The notes under the pieces: generated by a model
Told to the model about the DNA's origin: nothing
Databases searched by the model: none
Seen by the model: only the letters and a program-made list of their open reading frames with translations
Source of the DNA: Paenibacillus_E violae
GTDB taxonomy: Bacteria > Bacillota > Bacilli > Paenibacillales > NBRC-103111
Direction of reading: 5' to 3'
Length of the DNA stretch: 64,000 bases
Assembly (NCBI RefSeq): GCF_032461945.1
Contig: NZ_JAWCUD010000007.1
Coordinates: forward strand, 62,001-126,000
In this document: in pieces, positions 61,486 through 64,000 of the stretch
Layout: the number at the start of each line of letters is the position of its first letter
Position numbering within the stretch: the first letter of the stretch is position 1
Position numbers and translations under genes: made by a program

Positions 61486-63258
61486 CTACACCGTAAATTT
61501 CTGCAGCGAAATTTGCAGCTCCTCAGCTAGTCCTGCCAGTGACTTAGCTGAATTCTCGATCTCCTCGGTCGTGGACATCTGCTGCTGGCTAGCCGCGGAT
61601 GTCTCCTGGCTGACGGAGATGCCCGTTTCCGAAACGCTGCTGACAATGCCCATCACCTGCTCGATGCGCACATTAGCATCCACCAGCTGGTGAATGTTCT
61701 GATTCACACTCTCCACCTTCGCGTTGACTTCGTCAACGGAAGTCTCAATGTGAATGAACGATTCTTGCGCCTCGCCGGAAATCGTTAATCCGGCCTGCAC
61801 TTTGCCAGCTCCATCTTGCATGGAGCTTACCGCGTGGTTGATCTGTCTCTGAATCGTCGAGACCAGATGCGTAATGTTGCGCGCTGATGAAGCAGATTGC
61901 TCCGCAAGCTTGCGCACTTCGCCAGCAACAACCGCGAAACCGCGGCCTGCTTCACCCGCACGTGCAGCTTCAATCGCTGCGTTCAGAGAGAGCAAATTGG
62001 TTTGCGTGGAAATTTCATTGATGACATTGACAATCTCGCCAATTTTGTGAGCATTTTTCCCTAAGGCTTCAATGACGCCATTTACTTCTTGCACGGCTTC
62101 CGAAATCTCGCCCATCTGACCTGCGATCGATACGATAGAACGTTTACCGTTTTGCGCCGCAGCCGTGGCTTGTCCAACTAATTTCGCTACTTCTTGCGCA
62201 GATTCATCAATCAGCTTCGTACTCCTAAGCATTTGCTGCACAGCTTCATTCGCTTGATTCACACCCGTAAACTGCTTCTCAAAATCCTCCGAAAGCTGCT
62301 GGCTTGACGACGCGACCTGTTTGGCAGCTTGCGAACTTTGCTCCGAGCTGGCAAGAAGCTCTTCAGAGCTTGCCGAAAGGGTTAGCGCATTATCTGCGAT
62401 TTGGGACACCAAGCTGCGTAGGCTTCCGGTCATTACATTAAAGGAACCGGTCAGTTTACCGACTTCATCCTCGTAAGGATAGTCTCCTTTTACAGAGAGA
62501 TCTCCGCCAGCGGCTTTCTCCATATGCTCTTGCAATCTACGAATCGGAGTAGTAATAATCATATTTAATGCCATTGCGTTCACCGTCATAATAACAATTG
62601 CGATAACAATCGTAAGAATGATGAACCAGTGGGAGGTTTTAGAGTCGTTGCTGCTCGTTTTCTGGAAATTTTCAGCCGCCGTCTCTTTAAGCTGCACCAA
62701 TTTATCGAGTGCCACGATCGTTTTATCACCTTGCGGAGACACTTCATTATTATAAACTTGGTAAGCCACTTGATTATTTTTGGTAGCATGATCGATCGTC
62801 ATTGCAACGATTTCACGATACTTCTTATTCAGCTCTTCAAAATCCTTGAAAGCAGCCGCCTCTTCTTCCGTCAACCGGATACCTGCCAGCTTCGTGACAA
62901 GCTCCTGATTCATAGCGCTGTTTTCGTCAAGTTTAGCCTTCAGCTTACCTTTATATTTAACATCTACAGATAACATCATTTCGAGCAAATTGGATTCGGT
63001 TTCATTGAAGTTCGTTTTTAGCTGATTAATCCATTTGACAGATAACAGACTTTCCTCGTACATTCTAGTAGAATTGCTAGACATCTTATCCATGAAGTAA
63101 TAACCCGTAATACCTACAATCAGCAGGAATAAAATAGCAATAGCATTCATGAAAAGCAGTTTGTAACGCAGTTTAAGGTTGCGAAGGACGGACAGATTGG
63201 CTTTCACATTTCTTGCCTTTTTTTGTTGATTCACATTCAAACTCATGTTGAATTTCAA
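61486..63258 (-). CDS. Methyl-accepting chemotaxis protein
   Basis: The 590-residue protein has helices near 33-55 and 205-232, a four-helix-bundle ligand domain between them, HAMP (TTPIRRLQEHMEKAAGGDLS), and a signalling domain with the hairpin tip NEISTQTNLLSLNAAIEAAR and AGEAGRGFAVVAGEVRKLAE. TTG at 63258 has GGAGGAG 9 bases upstream; the ATG at residue 5 is too far from it. It would report an attractant to CheA/CheW. Confidence 0.95.
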   Translation of the reverse strand: MKFNMSLNVNQQKKARNVKANLSVLRNLKLRYKLLFMNAIAILFLLIVGITGYYFMDKMSSNSTRMYEESLLSVKWINQLKTNFNETESNLLEMMLSVDVKYKGKLKAKLDENSAMNQELVTKLAGIRLTEEEAAAFKDFEELNKKYREIVAMTIDHATKNNQVAYQVYNNEVSPQGDKTIVALDKLVQLKETAAENFQKTSSNDSKTSHWFIILTIVIAIVIMTVNAMALNMIITTPIRRLQEHMEKAAGGDLSVKGDYPYEDEVGKLTGSFNVMTGSLRSLVSQIADNALTLSASSEELLASSEQSSQAAKQVASSSQQLSEDFEKQFTGVNQANEAVQQMLRSTKLIDESAQEVAKLVGQATAAAQNGKRSIVSIAGQMGEISEAVQEVNGVIEALGKNAHKIGEIVNVINEISTQTNLLSLNAAIEAARAGEAGRGFAVVAGEVRKLAEQSASSARNITHLVSTIQRQINHAVSSMQDGAGKVQAGLTISGEAQESFIHIETSVDEVNAKVESVNQNIHQLVDANVRIEQVMGIVSSVSETGISVSQETSAASQQQMSTTEEIENSAKSLAGLAEELQISLQKFTV

Positions 63259-63450
63259 AGTCCAGTTCTCCTCCCGACATGCAGATCCTCTAACGTATGT
63301 TAGATTACCTTACATAGAAAATAATTAATTTACCTATGGTTTATTTTACAAACAAGTGAACATTATGTAAAGACAAAATTCGCCATAAAACGTATATTCA
63401 TAGAACTATTTTCCTAGTAATTTGCTACCATTCCACCTATAGATCGGGGA
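63259..63450. other. Intergenic region upstream of the chemoreceptor
   Basis: AT-rich sequence of about 190 bp. It should hold the chemoreceptor promoter, but I see no near-consensus sigma-A pair. Confidence 0.3.
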
Positions 63451-63683
63451 TGTTTGGTATGCAATTAATGGCTTTATTGCGAATCCGCTTTCAGGTCATG
63501 GTAGAGGAACTAACATCTGGAAGGAGCTTGAAACCTCTCTAGAGCAGAACCAAATTCCCTATGTGGCTAAAATAACGCAAAAAGCTGGCGAAACCAAAGA
63601 TTTCGCCAGCTCTCTTATCCAGGTACATTCGGTTACCAAACTCCTCTTAATCGGAGGGGATGGCACGATATATGATTCGCCAC
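63451..63683 (+). pseudogene. Fragment of a diacylglycerol/lipid kinase
   Basis: One frame encodes FIANPLSGHGRGTNIWKE, then LETSLEQNQIPYVAKIT and KLLLIGGDGTIYD, the N-terminal signatures of DAGK-type lipid kinases (NPxSGxGRG and GGDGT). The likely ATG at 63460, with GGGGATG upstream, is out of frame with these motifs. After GGDGT the similarity stops and the sequence runs into the 3' end of the opposing transporter gene. About 70 of the normal 300 residues remain, so it is broken. Confidence 0.8.
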
Positions 63684-64000
63684 CTAAACGGAAAGTTTCA
63701 AACGTTCACGCTGTACAATCAAATACACGACAAAACCGGCAAGGATACACGCAATCCCTGTAATCGACAGGTCCGGTGACAGCCCATCCTTGGAAATTTG
63801 CGTATAAAGTCCGACTCCGGCAAGCATCATCGCATTTTCCAGGAAATTTTGAACCGCTATCGTTTTCCCTGCGCCTACCATCCCTTGACCCCTGTCTTGC
63901 AGCACAGCATTCATTGGTACAATAAACACTCCGCCGCTGAAACCTACAAGTAGAAGCAACCCTATTGTTATATACAAATTGGTGATTAGCGGGAACAGCA
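63684..64000 (-). CDS. LplT-like MFS transporter, C-terminal part
   Basis: The frame enters from beyond the right edge and ends at 63684. The visible 105 residues include LFPLITNLYITIGLLLLVGF, GVFIVPMNAVLQDRGQ and GAGKTIAVQNFLENAMMLAG, characteristic of LplT-type lysophospholipid transporters. The gene converges on the lipid-kinase fragment. Confidence 0.82.
   Translation of the reverse strand, partial: LFPLITNLYITIGLLLLVGFSGGVFIVPMNAVLQDRGQGMVGAGKTIAVQNFLENAMMLAGVGLYTQISKDGLSPDLSITGIACILAGFVVYLIVQRERLKLSV

Noticed and set aside
1..64000. Search for phage, integrase, transposase or anti-phage islands.
   Set aside because: No such protein motifs or inverted-repeat-bounded elements were seen; the accessory character comes from carbohydrate operons and small repeats.

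Overview
The window looks like chromosome of a Paenibacillus-type member of the Bacillales. The evidence is strong AGGAGG-like ribosome sites with frequent TTG and GTG starts, sigma-A style promoters, CcpA cre-like sites, and the family hallmark of AraC-type response regulators paired with YesM-type kinases beside LplB/YtcP permeases and large lipoprotein solute-binding proteins. No tRNA, rRNA, CRISPR array, phage or intact IS element was found. Most genes are on the minus strand.

Layout. 1-3.3 kb: a partial LmbE/PIG-L-like deacetylase and a membrane AraC regulator. 3.36-14.1 kb: one leftward unit of 11 closely packed genes (NagA-like deacetylase, D-threonine aldolase/DSD1-like PLP enzyme, RidA, M81/MlrC hydrolase, GSA-type aminotransferase, SDR, IclR regulator, Gfo/Idh oxidoreductase, HpcH/HpaI aldolase, two more SDRs). 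It starts at a promoter with an IclR-like inverted repeat and ends in a terminator. It looks like a dedicated catabolic pathway for an unidentified N-acylated or amino-containing substrate. 14.5-15.7 kb: a decayed GMC oxidoreductase. 15.7-18.4 kb: a PhyH dioxygenase-SDR-LacI operon with an operator overlapping its -35 box. 18.5-24.7 kb: a response regulator/kinase pair and a sugar ABC importer without ATPase. 25-28.1 kb: an MBL hydrolase, then a divergent purine-type riboswitch whose terminator overlaps the aptamer, upstream of an FAD-dependent oxidoreductase, then a stand-alone LytTR protein with a cre site.

28.2-34.5 kb: intergenic repeat families, MFS and MATE exporters, a MarR regulator, a lactonase and a YjdF-like membrane protein. 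34.6-41.9 kb: a HAD-containing protein divergent from a glycosyltransferase, a cupin-AraC regulator divergent from a Gfo/Idh-aldo/keto reductase pair, and a DeoR regulator. 41.9-46.6 kb: CstA, YbdD and a LytS/LytT pair, with candidate LytT direct repeats and a cre site in front of cstA; this resembles a pyruvate-sensing and uptake module. 47-48.3 kb: an MFS exporter. 48.5-57.9 kb: kinase, response regulator, ABC importer, GH3 N-acetylhexosaminidase and ROK kinase, probably for import and processing of GlcNAc-containing sugars.

58-64 kb: OsmC and SMR proteins, a sugar isomerase/epimerase-like TIM barrel, an orphan promoter-to-terminator unit without a convincing gene, a DUF559-type nuclease, a duplicated intergenic block, a chemoreceptor, a decayed diacylglycerol-kinase fragment and the end of an LplT-like exporter.

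Coordinates give the start codon I prefer from the ribosome site, which is often internal to the longest open frame. All functional calls come from reading motifs by eye; no database search was run.
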